A stretch of 64,000 bases of DNA from Stutzerimonas stutzeri (GTDB taxonomy: Bacteria > Pseudomonadota > Gammaproteobacteria > Pseudomonadales > Pseudomonadaceae). Positions within the stretch are counted from its first letter, which is position 1, and every line of letters begins with the position of its first letter. The notes under the pieces are model-generated. The model did no database searches and was not told the DNA's origin. It was given only the letters and a program-made list of their open reading frames with translations. Shown in pieces: positions 35,037-44,171 of this stretch. The translations under genes were made by a program, and so were the position numbers. Where the stretch lies: NCBI RefSeq assembly GCF_038561965.1, contig NZ_CP139348.1:3162001-3226000 (forward strand), in the 5' to 3' direction.

Positions 35037-36212
35037 ATGAGGCACTTACTGCTAAACGCGGTGCGAATCAGCGCCACGACGCTACTACTGGCGGCGTGCT
35101 CAGAAGACAAGACAGCCGAACAACCCACTTCCCCGCCACCCGAGGTGGCGGTCATAACAGTCGACCCACAGCCGATCGCCTACGTTATCGAACTTCCGGG
35201 GCGGGTCCAGGCCGTGCGCATTGCCGAGATTCGCGCCCGGGTTGGCGGCATCATCCAGAAACGACTCTATGAAGAAGGCACCGAAGTCGAGGTCGGCACG
35301 CCTCTGTTTCAGATCGACCCCCGCGAAATGCGCGCCGCACTCAAGGCGGCGCAGGCAGGCCTCGAACGTGCCCAAGCGACTGCTACCAATGCAGCCCAGG
35401 ACGTTCGTCGCTACAAGGGTCTGGTCGCCAAACAGGCGATCAGCCAGCAGGAATACGACACCGCACTGGCCACGTTGCGCTCCGCTCGGGCTGACGTCTC
35501 GCAAGCTGAGGCCAACGTGCAATCGGCCGAGCTGAATCTGGAATACACCCTCGTCACTTCCCCCATCACCGGTCGCGCGGGTCGCGCCCAGGTCACCGAG
35601 GGCGCGTTGGTCAGCGCCAGCGAAGGCACGCTGCTGACCACCGTCGAGCAGTTCGATCCGGTGTACGTGAACTTCGCCCAGTCGAGTTCCGACCTGCTGG
35701 AGATTCGTGCGCAGCTCGCCTCGGGTGCGCTTGAGCTTCCCGAGAAAGGTCGTGTCGAGGTCCGGCTAATCTTGGAGAACGGCAGCGAGTACCCCCATCC
35801 GGGCTACATAGACTTCTATGCCATGAGTATCGACCAGAGCACCGGAACCGTGGGCGTGCGCGCCGAGTTTCCAAATCCGGACAAGTTGCTCCTGCCCGGC
35901 CAGTTCGTGCGCGCGCGCGTTAATGCAGGCACGCGCCCGAATGGCGTGTTGGTCCCACAACGTGCCGTGATGATCAATGACCGTTCGGCCCGAGTACTAC
36001 TGGTCGGCGAAGACGATACGGTCGCCTCGCGGGAAGTGGAGCTGGGCGAATTGCAGGGCAGCCAGTGGTTCATTCGAAACGGTCTGAGTCGTGGAGATCT
36101 GGTAATCGTCGAGGGCGGTACCAACGTACGTAACGGTTCAACAGTACGAACCGTACCGTTCGAAGCCAGAGGGAGCCAGGAGCCGAACGCCCCTGCCGGG
36201 TCGAACCCATGA
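35037..36212 (+). CDS. RND efflux periplasmic adaptor (MexA/AcrA-like)
   Basis: A 391-residue membrane-fusion lipoprotein: signal with lipobox LLAAC near 20, lipoyl halves around 45-75 (PGRVQAVRIAEIRARVGGII) and 175-200 (LVTSPITGRAGRAQVTEGALV), and an alpha-hairpin between them (AALKAAQAGLERAQATATNA and onward). It bridges the inner-membrane pump to the outer-membrane channel. ATG 35037 has AGAAGG upstream; an alternative in-frame GTG at 35016 would add 7 residues. It overlaps the pump gene by 4 bases (ATGA), indicating tight coupling. No regulator is adjacent. Confidence 0.93.
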   Translation: MRHLLLNAVRISATTLLLAACSEDKTAEQPTSPPPEVAVITVDPQPIAYVIELPGRVQAVRIAEIRARVGGIIQKRLYEEGTEVEVGTPLFQIDPREMRAALKAAQAGLERAQATATNAAQDVRRYKGLVAKQAISQQEYDTALATLRSARADVSQAEANVQSAELNLEYTLVTSPITGRAGRAQVTEGALVSASEGTLLTTVEQFDPVYVNFAQSSSDLLEIRAQLASGALELPEKGRVEVRLILENGSEYPHPGYIDFYAMSIDQSTGTVGVRAEFPNPDKLLLPGQFVRARVNAGTRPNGVLVPQRAVMINDRSARVLLVGEDDTVASREVELGELQGSQWFIRNGLSRGDLVIVEGGTNVRNGSTVRTVPFEARGSQEPNAPAGSNP

Positions 36213-39200
36213 CGCCAGCATTTTTCATCCGCCGGCCGGTATTCGCGTGGGTCATTGCCCTGGGCATCCTGCTCGGCGGCCTGCTGGCGGCTCGTTCGCT
36301 GCCCATCGAGCAATACCCAAGCATTGCACCGCCTAGCCTGCGCATCAGCGTCACGTACCCAGGGGCTGACGCGTCGGTGTTGGAAACCAATGTCACGCAG
36401 GTGATTGAACAGGAGCTCAACGGCGTCGAAGGCTTCCTGTACATGGACTCTTCGAGCCGCTCCAACGGTACGGCTTCGATCGAGCTGACATTCGAAGCCG
36501 GAACCGACATCGACATTGCCCAAATGGAGGTACAGAACCGCCTGAGTCGTGTCGAACCGCGACTCCCGGAGGAAGTTCGACGGCAGGGCATCCAGGTGTT
36601 CCAGGCGTCGCAGGATTTCCTGCTGATCATCTCCCTGTTTTCAGACAACGGCACCATGAGCACTTTGGAGCTCGGCCACTTCGCCACCACCCGAGTGCTC
36701 GACGAGCTGCGGCGTGTGCCGGGCGTTGGTGACATCCGGGAGTTCTACACCGCCTACGCCATGCGCATCTGGCTCAACCCAGACCGCCTGGCGAATTTCG
36801 GCCTTTCCGCGACGGAGGTATTGAGCGCGGTGCAGGAGCAGAACAGCCAGTCGGCTGGCGGCGCGCTGGGCGATTTACCGCTGGCCGAAGGAATCGAGAT
36901 AAACGCGCCGCTGGAAACCCGTGGTCGCTTTACCACCCCGGAAGAGTTCGGCGCGATCATCCTGCGTGCCGGGCCGGACGGCTCGGCGATACGCCTGCGC
37001 GATGTGGCGCGGGTTGAACTGGGTGCGCAGAACTACACCTCACGCAGCGAGCTCAACGGCCAACCAGCGGCGGGCCTCGCCGTGCAGCTGTCGCCTGGGG
37101 CTAATGCGCTGGATAGCGCGCAGGCCGTCAAGCAAAGGATGGCCGAACTCGCTGAAGGCTTTCCCGACGACGTTTCCTGGACGGTGCCGTTCGACTCAAC
37201 GCCGTTCATCTCGGCGTCCATCAAGCAGGTGGTGGTCACCCTGCTGCAGGCGATGGCGCTTGTGATCCTGGTGATGCTGCTGTTCCTGCAGAACTGGCGC
37301 ACCACAGTCATTCCCACCATCGTCATTCCCATCACCCTCGCGGGGACCTGCCTTGGCCTCTGGCTGGCTGGCTTTTCAATCAACCTGCTAAGCCTGTTTG
37401 GCATGGTGCTGGCTATCGGCACCCTTGTGGACGACGCCATCGTGGTGGTGGAAAACGTCAAGCGGATCATGGACGAAGAACAGCTACCGCCTTACCAGGC
37501 CACGGTAAAGGCGATGGAACAAGTCACCGCCCCGATCATAGGTACGACCCTGGCACTGATTGCCGTATTCGTACCACTTGCGTTCTTTCCCGGCTCCACG
37601 GGCGGCATCTATCGACAGTTTGCGATCACGCTGTCGATTGCCGTGGGCACTTCCACGGTGCTGGCGCTCGTACTCACGCCCGCACTATGCGCGGCACTGC
37701 TCAAACCCAGTCAACCCGACGACGGCAAAACCGGTTTAGGGCAGCGCATTTTTGGGCCATTCAATCGCTGGATGGAGCGCACCACGGATCGGTACCACCA
37801 CTCGGTGGGCGCGATGCTGGCCCGCCCCGTCTGGTTCTTGTTGGCTTTCGTCGGCCTGCTAGCGCTGACCGCGTTTCTCTACCTGCGGATGCCCAGCGCC
37901 TTTCTCCCGGACGAGGACCAGGGCTCGATCATGACGGTCATACAGGCCCCGCCAGGTGCCACGGCCGAGCGCGCCGAGGAAGCCATCAGTCAGGTCAAGG
38001 CGTTCTACGCCGAGCACCCGCTGGTGGATGACGCCATTACCGTCTATGGCTTCAGCTTCTTTGGCCAGGGCCAGGCGCACGCGATGTCTTTCGTTCGCCT
38101 CATCCCCTGGGACCAGCGTACCGACGAAGGCACTTCGGCACAGGAACTGGTGGGCGAAGCCATGGGCCGCTTTTCGCAGATCAAGGAAGCACGAGTGTTC
38201 GCCCTCAATCCGCCTTCGATACCTGGGCTTGGCGTGGCCGGAGGGTTCACCTTCAAGCTCGAGGATCGCGGCGGGCTGGGTTACCAGGCCTTGCTCGACG
38301 CGCGCAATCAGCTGCTGGGTAAAGCGAGCGAAAGTCCGGTCCTGCAAAACGTGCGACCTGAAGGGGCCGACGACGCGCCGCGTCTGCGGGTCAACGTCGA
38401 TCGCATCAAGGCGCGGGCGCTGGGACTTTCGATCAGCGACGTCAACGCGACACTGGCGATCGCTTTCGGCAGCGCCTACGCCAACGACTTCAACCGTGAC
38501 GGGCGGGTGTTGCAGGTGCTGCTGCAGGCTGATGCGCCTTACCGGATGACGCCGCAGGATGTGCTCGACCTCAAAGTCATCAACGATCAGGGCGAGAGTG
38601 TGCCGTTTGGCGCCTTTACCTCAGTTGAATGGACAAAGGGGCCGACCCAGCTACAGCGCTACAACGGCTACCCCGCCTTGACGCTGTCCGGTAGCGCCGC
38701 GCCTGGCTCCACGACCGGCCAGGCGATGGCCGAGATGGAGCGGCTGGCAACCGAACTGCCAGGCGGTTTTGGCTATGAATGGACGGGTGCTTCGCTGGAG
38801 GAACAGCAAGCATCCGGTCAGGTCGGCTTGCTGCTCGGCCTGTCGTTGCTGGTGGTGTTGATGGTGCTGGCAGCCCTCTACGAGAGCTGGACCGTGCCTA
38901 TTGCGGTGTTGCTCGTAGTGCCTTTTGGAGCGCTTGGCGCCGTGCTGTTCGCAATGATTCGTGACCTTCCAGCAGACGTGTATTTCAACGTGGGCCTGGT
39001 CACCATCATTGGTCTGTCGGCAAAAAACGCGATCCTCATCGTCGAGTTCGCCATCGAGGAGGAAGGCCACGGCAAAAGCCTGAATGATGCAGTGATGAGT
39101 GCGGTGCGCCTGCGCTTTCGACCGATCCTTATGACCTCGCTTACGTTCATCCTCGGGATGTTGCCACTGGTGCTCTCGACCGGAGCCGGTGCGGCAGGCC

Positions 39201-39376
39201 GCATCGCTGTAGGTACCGGGGTCATGGGCGGCATGATCGTGGCGACGTTGCTGGGGCTGTTCTACATCCCGCTGTTCTATCTGTCCGTACGTCGCTGGCT
39301 AACCAAACGCCGGCCGCCGTCGGCTGAGGACAAGGCACTGCCGGTAGAGGAACGGGAGGGGCCAGGCCATGCGTAA
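36209..39376 (+). CDS. RND multidrug efflux pump, inner-membrane subunit (AcrB/MexB-like)
   Basis: A 1055-residue HAE1-family resistance-nodulation-division transporter, normal in length. Seen: FFIRRPVFAWVIALGILLGG at the N-terminus, YPGADASVLETNVTQVIEQ near 50, the TM4 proton-relay motif GTLVDDAIVVVENVKR near 402-417, and a TM10 segment with GLSAKNAILIVEFA near 930-943. It exports amphiphilic drugs by proton antiport as a trimer. The start overlaps the adaptor stop and its stop overlaps the outer-membrane gene by 8 bases. The substrate range cannot be read from sequence. Confidence 0.95.
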   Translation: MTPAFFIRRPVFAWVIALGILLGGLLAARSLPIEQYPSIAPPSLRISVTYPGADASVLETNVTQVIEQELNGVEGFLYMDSSSRSNGTASIELTFEAGTDIDIAQMEVQNRLSRVEPRLPEEVRRQGIQVFQASQDFLLIISLFSDNGTMSTLELGHFATTRVLDELRRVPGVGDIREFYTAYAMRIWLNPDRLANFGLSATEVLSAVQEQNSQSAGGALGDLPLAEGIEINAPLETRGRFTTPEEFGAIILRAGPDGSAIRLRDVARVELGAQNYTSRSELNGQPAAGLAVQLSPGANALDSAQAVKQRMAELAEGFPDDVSWTVPFDSTPFISASIKQVVVTLLQAMALVILVMLLFLQNWRTTVIPTIVIPITLAGTCLGLWLAGFSINLLSLFGMVLAIGTLVDDAIVVVENVKRIMDEEQLPPYQATVKAMEQVTAPIIGTTLALIAVFVPLAFFPGSTGGIYRQFAITLSIAVGTSTVLALVLTPALCAALLKPSQPDDGKTGLGQRIFGPFNRWMERTTDRYHHSVGAMLARPVWFLLAFVGLLALTAFLYLRMPSAFLPDEDQGSIMTVIQAPPGATAERAEEAISQVKAFYAEHPLVDDAITVYGFSFFGQGQAHAMSFVRLIPWDQRTDEGTSAQELVGEAMGRFSQIKEARVFALNPPSIPGLGVAGGFTFKLEDRGGLGYQALLDARNQLLGKASESPVLQNVRPEGADDAPRLRVNVDRIKARALGLSISDVNATLAIAFGSAYANDFNRDGRVLQVLLQADAPYRMTPQDVLDLKVINDQGESVPFGAFTSVEWTKGPTQLQRYNGYPALTLSGSAAPGSTTGQAMAEMERLATELPGGFGYEWTGASLEEQQASGQVGLLLGLSLLVVLMVLAALYESWTVPIAVLLVVPFGALGAVLFAMIRDLPADVYFNVGLVTIIGLSAKNAILIVEFAIEEEGHGKSLNDAVMSAVRLRFRPILMTSLTFILGMLPLVLSTGAGAAGRIAVGTGVMGGMIVATLLGLFYIPLFYLSVRRWLTKRRPPSAEDKALPVEEREGPGHA

Positions 39377-40868
39377 TTTCGCGGCTCTGTGTATCGCTGG
39401 GCTGGTTGCCGGCTGCCAGCTGGCACCGCCAAACGAGCGACCGCCATCGCCCATCGCGACACAATATCCCACCGACTATCAGCCGGCAGGCGGTGACCGG
39501 CAGGCGAGCGAAATCGGTTGGCGGGAATTCTTCGATGATCCACGGCTGCAGCTCTACGTCGAAACGGCGCTGCAGCGAAACCGCGATCTGCGCGTCGCCG
39601 TAGCGCGTATCGAGGAAGCGCGTGGCCAATTCGGCGTGCGAGGCGCTGATCGCTATCCGACTCTCTCCGCCACGGCCGATGCAAGCCGAGGACGATTTCC
39701 CATCGGCAGCGCAGCGGGCCAAGGCGCCGCCGGCGGGCCGGCAGGCGGCTCGGCCGGTTCATCTGGCGGCACGAGCGGCCAGATCACTGAGCGATTTTCC
39801 ATTGGCCTCGGCATCTCGGCCTTCGAACTCGACTTCTGGGGCCGGGTGCGAAATCTCACGGAAGCCGCTCGCGCTGAGTACTTGTCGACGATCGAAGCGC
39901 AACGCGCATTCCACCTTTCATTGATTGCCGACGTGGCGTCGACCTACCTGGCGATACGCGGTGCCGAAGCACGCATGGACCTTGCCCAAGCCACGCTGCA
40001 AAGCCGCATCGATGGCCTGCGCATTGCCCAGGTGCGCTTCGATGCTGGCATCACCTCCGCCCTTGATTACAACCAGGCGCAAGCGCTGCTGACCCAGGCC
40101 AGAACCGAGCTGGCCAGTCTGAAGCTGCTTCGCGCCGAGCAAGTGAACTACCTGAACCAGCTCACCGGCGGCCCGCTACAGCGCGACCTGCCGGTTCCGT
40201 TACCGCTCGACGAACAGATCGAACCGCGTCAGCTCCAGGCCGGACTACCATCCGAACTACTTCTGCTGCGCCCGGACATTCTCGGTGCAGAGCATGACCT
40301 GCGCGCGGCGCGCGCCAATATCGGCGTAGCACGGGCTGCATTCTTCCCGCAAATTTCACTGACGGGCAGCTTCGGCTACATGTCCAGCGAGCTGAACAAC
40401 CTGATCAGCCGAGACAACCAGACCTGGAGCATCGGCCCAAGCCTCTCCCTGCCCTTGTTCGATTTCGGCCGCACCCGCGGCAACCTGACTGTTGCCCAGG
40501 CACGGGAAGATGTCGCCGTGGCCGCATATGAAAGCACCATCGAAACCGCCTTTCGGGAAGTGGCAGACGCACTGGCGGGCCGACGTTACCTAGCCGAACA
40601 GGTTGCCGCGCAGGAAGAAAATGTCGCCACGCTGCGGCGCATCGCCAATCTAGCCCGGGACCGCTACGCCGAGGGCGTGGTTAATTACCTGCAGGTTCTG
40701 GATGCCGAGCGCAACCTGTTCGACGCGGAACAGGGATTCATCGAGGTCAAACGTGCGCAGGTGCAGAATCTGGTCAGCCTATATGTCGCATTGGGCGGTG
40801 GTCTGGAGTCCGCGTCAGCGCCGGACCAGGCCGGAACGAAGAGACGGGCAGCGGTCTCCACTCGCTAG
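39369..40868 (+). CDS. Outer-membrane efflux lipoprotein (OprM/NodT family)
   Basis: A 499-residue outer-membrane factor with a lipoprotein signal (lipobox VAGC, Cys16). It carries the TolC/OprM repeat pattern, including LPSELLLLRPDILGAEHDLRAARANIGVARA near 285-320 and YAEGVVNYLQVLDAERNLF near 435. Unusual: residues 113-139 form a Gly/Ser/Ala-rich insert (GSAAGQGAAGGPAGGSAG) within the first repeat, where family members normally have a short linker. It completes an adaptor-pump-channel operon and should form the exit duct for the pump. Confidence 0.93.
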   Translation: MRNFAALCIAGLVAGCQLAPPNERPPSPIATQYPTDYQPAGGDRQASEIGWREFFDDPRLQLYVETALQRNRDLRVAVARIEEARGQFGVRGADRYPTLSATADASRGRFPIGSAAGQGAAGGPAGGSAGSSGGTSGQITERFSIGLGISAFELDFWGRVRNLTEAARAEYLSTIEAQRAFHLSLIADVASTYLAIRGAEARMDLAQATLQSRIDGLRIAQVRFDAGITSALDYNQAQALLTQARTELASLKLLRAEQVNYLNQLTGGPLQRDLPVPLPLDEQIEPRQLQAGLPSELLLLRPDILGAEHDLRAARANIGVARAAFFPQISLTGSFGYMSSELNNLISRDNQTWSIGPSLSLPLFDFGRTRGNLTVAQAREDVAVAAYESTIETAFREVADALAGRRYLAEQVAAQEENVATLRRIANLARDRYAEGVVNYLQVLDAERNLFDAEQGFIEVKRAQVQNLVSLYVALGGGLESASAPDQAGTKRRAAVSTR

Positions 40869-40958
40869 GCCGGCCACGTGATTGATCCGACCTGTGGCGA
40901 CGATCCCCAGCGCCTCACAGTGGTCCAAAAACAACCACTGACGACTAGAGGAAATGAA

Positions 40959-41426
40959 ATGGGCCTGTTCGATACGATCAAAGAAAAGCTGGGCATGGGC
41001 GGCGTGAGCAACGAAGCACACAAGCCGATCGACCCACGCAACACGCCGAACGAACATGCGCCGGACACGGTCGTCGACTCGGAGCGGCCCACCGCGGCCC
41101 ACAACGCCACCACCACCCCGCCGGGCGTGGCGCCCAGCCCAGAAGGCGTAGCGCATTCAACTTCCGGCGTGGATGTTTCGGCGAAGCTCGACGGCATGGC
41201 CGCCAGTCACGCCGAGCAGCTGAACTGGCGTACGTCCATCGTCGACCTGCTCAAATTGCTAGGCCTGGACAGCAGTCTGGAGTCACGACGCGAGATGGCA
41301 ACCGAGTTGGGTTGTCCGCAGGACAAGATGGGCGATTCGGCCCAGATGAATATGTGGCTGCACCGGGCGGTAATGAAGAAGCTGGCTGAGAATGGCGGTA
41401 GCATTCCGCCGGAACTGCTGGGCTGA
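40959..41426 (+). CDS. DUF3597 protein (paralogue A)
   Basis: A 155-residue protein: a short N-terminal amphipathic start (MGLFDTIKEKLGMGG), a Pro/Thr/Ala-rich linker (about 20-75), and a C-terminal DUF3597 domain of about 80 residues (LNWRTSIVDLLKLLGLDSSL then ELGCPQDKMGDSAQMNMWLH). The domain is near-identical to the one encoded at 43720. The family is helical with unknown function; relatives sit near stress or ribosome-related genes. RBS AGAGGAAATGAA. A hairpin terminator follows at 41435. Confidence 0.8.
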   Translation: MGLFDTIKEKLGMGGVSNEAHKPIDPRNTPNEHAPDTVVDSERPTAAHNATTTPPGVAPSPEGVAHSTSGVDVSAKLDGMAASHAEQLNWRTSIVDLLKLLGLDSSLESRREMATELGCPQDKMGDSAQMNMWLHRAVMKKLAENGGSIPPELLG

Positions 41427-41434
41427 TACGCGAA

Positions 41435-41454
41435 GGCCTTCCTCACGGAAGGCC
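41435..41454 (+). terminator. Terminator between DUF3597 and HPF-like genes
   Basis: GGCCTTCC-TCAC-GGAAGGCC is an 8-bp stem placed 8 bases after the DUF3597 stop, followed by CTTGCTTG. It also lies next to the stop of the convergent HPF-like gene. Confidence 0.7.
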
Positions 41455-41468
41455 CTTGCTTGTGGACT

Positions 41469-41882
41469 TTATGAGTTGCGGACCTGCTCGTCCGCCAGGA
41501 AATCTTCCTCCAGCAGCGCATCGCGGCCGGCGACAGCGCCGTCGATCATCTGCGGTTGGGCGCCGGGACGCTTGCTGCGCAATTTACCGAACTGGTGCGC
41601 CAGCGCGTTGTTCAACTTGTCGACCGCACCATCAACGGCCAACTCCAGTGATTCGGCCTTGTGCGTAACGGAAATCGGCTGCAGCCCCTTCGGACGCGCT
41701 TCGATCTGACAACGCTTGTCTTGCGCGCCGGCCTTGTCACCGTTTTCGTCGTTGAGGTGTACGACGACACGAGTCAGCTCGTCGTCGTACCGGTCCAGCT
41801 TGCTTGCGACACTGGCACTGACCCAATCTGCCAGACGGGCACTGCCTTCGATGTGGTTATCGCTGTGAACCTGGATTTGCAT
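41469..41882 (-). CDS. HPF/RaiA-family ribosome-associated protein
   Basis: A 137-residue protein with the HPF/RaiA fold across about residues 1-100 (MQIQVHSDNHIEGSARLADW; RVVVHLNDENGD; CQIEARPKGLQPISVTHKAE; AVDGAVDKLNNAL). This fold binds the 30S decoding site in stationary phase. A further 35-residue tail (MIDGAVAGRDALLEEDFLAD) is not part of the short HPF form and is acidic. It should stabilise or hibernate ribosomes; direct evidence is absent. RBS AAGGACGACTT. It lies tail to tail with DUF3597. Confidence 0.8.
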   Translation of the reverse strand: MQIQVHSDNHIEGSARLADWVSASVASKLDRYDDELTRVVVHLNDENGDKAGAQDKRCQIEARPKGLQPISVTHKAESLELAVDGAVDKLNNALAHQFGKLRSKRPGAQPQMIDGAVAGRDALLEEDFLADEQVRNS

Positions 41883-42202
41883 AAGTCGTCCTTACTTCCG
41901 CTTATGAGCACCACCGTTGCGGGTGGCTCGGTGATAGCTATGCCACCCTTTCGCTTAATAAGCAACGGCCAAAATGTCGCCAAAGCTGTCCCTACGGCGA
42001 TTGGGTTTCTGCTTTGCTATCCGAAACTTAGCGCGATCGACACCGTTGCTGGCATAAGGCGGACAGATAGCCACGCAAGCGCGCCACCGGTTATTCACGC
42101 GCGGGAACGGTACGCCAGCGACCGCATAGATACATCGGGACTCGGCATCGTGAGACACGCGCCGGATGACTCGATCCGACGCGTGCAAGGCGTCAGCTTT
42201 CG
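41883..42202. other. Intergenic region, about 320 bases, no gene called
   Basis: This gap lies upstream of the HPF-like gene and downstream of the small gene at 42203, both on the minus strand. It therefore holds the HPF promoter. A long plus-strand frame runs through it and through the HPF gene in antisense, but it has no ribosome-binding site and no domain. I see no hairpin of note. Confidence 0.4.
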
Positions 42203-42463
42203 CTACGCCGCCTGCTGGAACAACTGTCGGCCATGGTCCAGGTGCTGGTCCACTAGCCATTTGCCATGAGCGATGGAAATACGCTGGGCTTTATCCAGCT
42301 CGTCCATAAAGACATGCTCGATCGGTAGCGGCATGCGGCGGGTCATGTTCCCGGCGGGGTCGGTGATCCGACAGCCACCCGCCCACGGGGTCGGGGTGCC
42401 TGGATACTCCATCACCTCGGCGGTGATGAGATGGTCGCGGTAGGTGCATTGCATCATGGTCAT
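42203..42463 (-). CDS. Conserved hypothetical protein, 86 residues
   Basis: A small soluble protein (MTMMQCTYRDHLITAEVMEY, then WAGGCRITDPAGNMTRRMPLP, then HVFMDELDKAQRISIAHGKW). Two Cys occur (6 and 31) but no CxxC. The GAGGTAAC ribosome-binding site supports the ATG at 42463. It resembles small conserved Pseudomonas proteins of unknown role. No membrane segment is seen. Confidence 0.6.
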   Translation of the reverse strand: MTMMQCTYRDHLITAEVMEYPGTPTPWAGGCRITDPAGNMTRRMPLPIEHVFMDELDKAQRISIAHGKWLVDQHLDHGRQLFQQAA

Positions 42464-42644
42464 GATCGTTACCTCGCTCTGTGCGGGCAGCCATCAGGAC
42501 ACGCAGGAGACACGGACCTGATGGACCGCCGATTATCCCCCCTGTAAACGGGCCGATTTCGCCGGCCCAATGCGTCACAACGGTATAGCACAGGCTGTAC
42601 GGCCCGTGCCGATCGGGCCAGTCTGATCGACGAACGTGACCCGC

Positions 42645-43463
42645 TCAGGCGTCCAGCGAAGGCCCAATGAGCTCGACCAGCTGCTGGTACACACCAGGCG
42701 CCGCGACCAGATAGGGGTTCCCCCTGAGCAAGCCTTCGTTACGGAAGAAATCATTGCGCAGGCCGCCTGCTTCGGCCACGAGCACCAGGCCAGCCAGACA
42801 ATCCCAGCTCTTGAGCTCGGTTTCGTAATAACCGATTAGCCGACCCGCTGCGACATAGGCCGTCATCAGCGCACCGGAGCCGTTGCGGATGAACATGCCG
42901 CCTTCAGCCAGAAGCTTTTCCAGGAACGGAATGAAGTGCTCCTTGCCCCGCGGGTGGAAGGTGCCCGCTCCGGTCAGCCCCTCGCGCACGTGGGTCGCGG
43001 CGCTGGCGCTGAGCCGGGTCTGGTTGACATAAGCACCTTGGCCCAGACAACCATGGAACAGCTCGTCATGGTTGGGATCGGCGATAGCGCCTACATGGGG
43101 CTCGCCGTCGACCAACAAGCCGATGGATACACACCAGTTATGCAAGCCGTTGACGAAGCAGGCGGTGCCGTCGATGGGGTCGATGACCCAGACGCAGCGG
43201 GCCTTGAGGTCGGCCGAGCCGCTCTCCTCGCCGAGAAAGCCATCCTGCGGAAACTGCTCGGCCAGCCGTGCGCGAATGAAGTCCTCGATGCTTTTGTCAG
43301 CGATGCTGACCACATCCTGCTGGTCGCTGCCCTTGTGCTCGACATCCAGCGTCTCGCGTTGCCGATAGAAATCCATACCCAGCTGCGCGGCTTCCAGCGC
43401 GAGGCTTTTGGCGCAGGCGTAGCGGGCATCGATATCGAGGTCGTGTTGGGTCGGCTCGCTCAT
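42645..43463 (-). CDS. Inositol monophosphatase family protein
   Basis: A 272-residue phosphatase of the IMPase/FBPase/CysQ superfamily. The metal-binding motifs are visible: GEESG near 85, WVIDPIDGTACFVNG near 97-111, and ELKSWDCLAGLVLVAEAGG near 212-230. Members release phosphate from inositol phosphates, histidinol phosphate, PAP or similar; which is not settled. The ATG at 43463 (MSEPTQHD) with GGAGCCC upstream is preferred to 43490. Confidence 0.85.
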   Translation of the reverse strand: MSEPTQHDLDIDARYACAKSLALEAAQLGMDFYRQRETLDVEHKGSDQQDVVSIADKSIEDFIRARLAEQFPQDGFLGEESGSADLKARCVWVIDPIDGTACFVNGLHNWCVSIGLLVDGEPHVGAIADPNHDELFHGCLGQGAYVNQTRLSASAATHVREGLTGAGTFHPRGKEHFIPFLEKLLAEGGMFIRNGSGALMTAYVAAGRLIGYYETELKSWDCLAGLVLVAEAGGLRNDFFRNEGLLRGNPYLVAAPGVYQQLVELIGPSLDA

Positions 43464-43719
43464 GGTGGGCTCCGGAAACAAAAACGGCATTCTAGACAGG
43501 CTGCTGTTGCAGCACGAGGGCGCAGGGAACCGAAAGCGCAGCGACGAAGCCTGACCTACCTGACCTAGGGGTAGACCACATGGCCACCCTGGTACTTCAA
43601 GGTCAGCTGCTCGCGACGCTCGCTAACACAGCTCTTGGGCCGCCCGAGTGCTTGCGCGACGAATCGATAGGCGAGCGGTCCTACTCAGGCACCGCTCACC
43701 ACGCAGACAGGAGATCCCC

Positions 43720-44115
43720 ATGGGCTTGTTCAACTCGATACTGGAAAAGATCGGTCTCGGCCAGACGCACACCACGCCGGATTCCACCGCACCCACCACG
43801 CCCCCTGAGGCCTCTACAGGCGGTGCCGGGGCGCTCGCTGCGCCGGCCGTGGATCAGGTCGACGTCGCCGCCAAGCTCGATGGCATGGCGCACAACCATC
43901 CGGAGAAGCTCAATTGGCGTACCTCTATCGTCGATCTGCTGAAATTGCTCGGCCTGGACAGCAGCCTGACTGCACGCAAGGAGCTCGCCACCGAGCTGGG
44001 TTGCCCCGCTGAAAAGATGGGTGACTCGGCCCAGATGAACATGTGGCTGCACAAGACGGTGCTGAACAAGCTGGTCGAAAACGGCGGAAACGTTCCAACC
44101 GATCTGCTGGACTGA
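43720..44115 (+). CDS. DUF3597 protein (paralogue B)
   Basis: A 131-residue protein with the same plan as the gene at 40959: start MGLFNSILEKIGLGQ, a Pro/Thr/Ala/Gly-rich linker, then the DUF3597 domain (LNWRTSIVDLLKLLGLDSSL, ELGCPAEKMGDSAQMNMWLH). Over the C-terminal 80 residues the two are nearly the same; the linkers differ in length and sequence. They lie 2.3 kb apart in the same orientation, so a local duplication is likely. RBS CAGGAGATCCCC before ATG 43720. Confidence 0.8.
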   Translation: MGLFNSILEKIGLGQTHTTPDSTAPTTPPEASTGGAGALAAPAVDQVDVAAKLDGMAHNHPEKLNWRTSIVDLLKLLGLDSSLTARKELATELGCPAEKMGDSAQMNMWLHKTVLNKLVENGGNVPTDLLD

Positions 44116-44136
44116 ATCACCTGAACGGCAACATCG

Positions 44137-44158
44137 GGCTGCGGCACTTGCCGCAGCC
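44137..44158. terminator. Terminator between DUF3597 paralogue B and DUF2789
   Basis: GGCTGCGGC-ACTT-GCCGCAGCC, a 9-bp perfect stem, lies between two convergent stops and can serve both. Confidence 0.7.
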
Positions 44159-44171
44159 TGGACATCGGCGA

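Noticed and set aside
41661..42269. 202-codon plus-strand frame across the HPF gene and its leader
   Set aside because: Runs antisense to the HPF-like gene, with no ribosome-binding site and no recognisable protein family.
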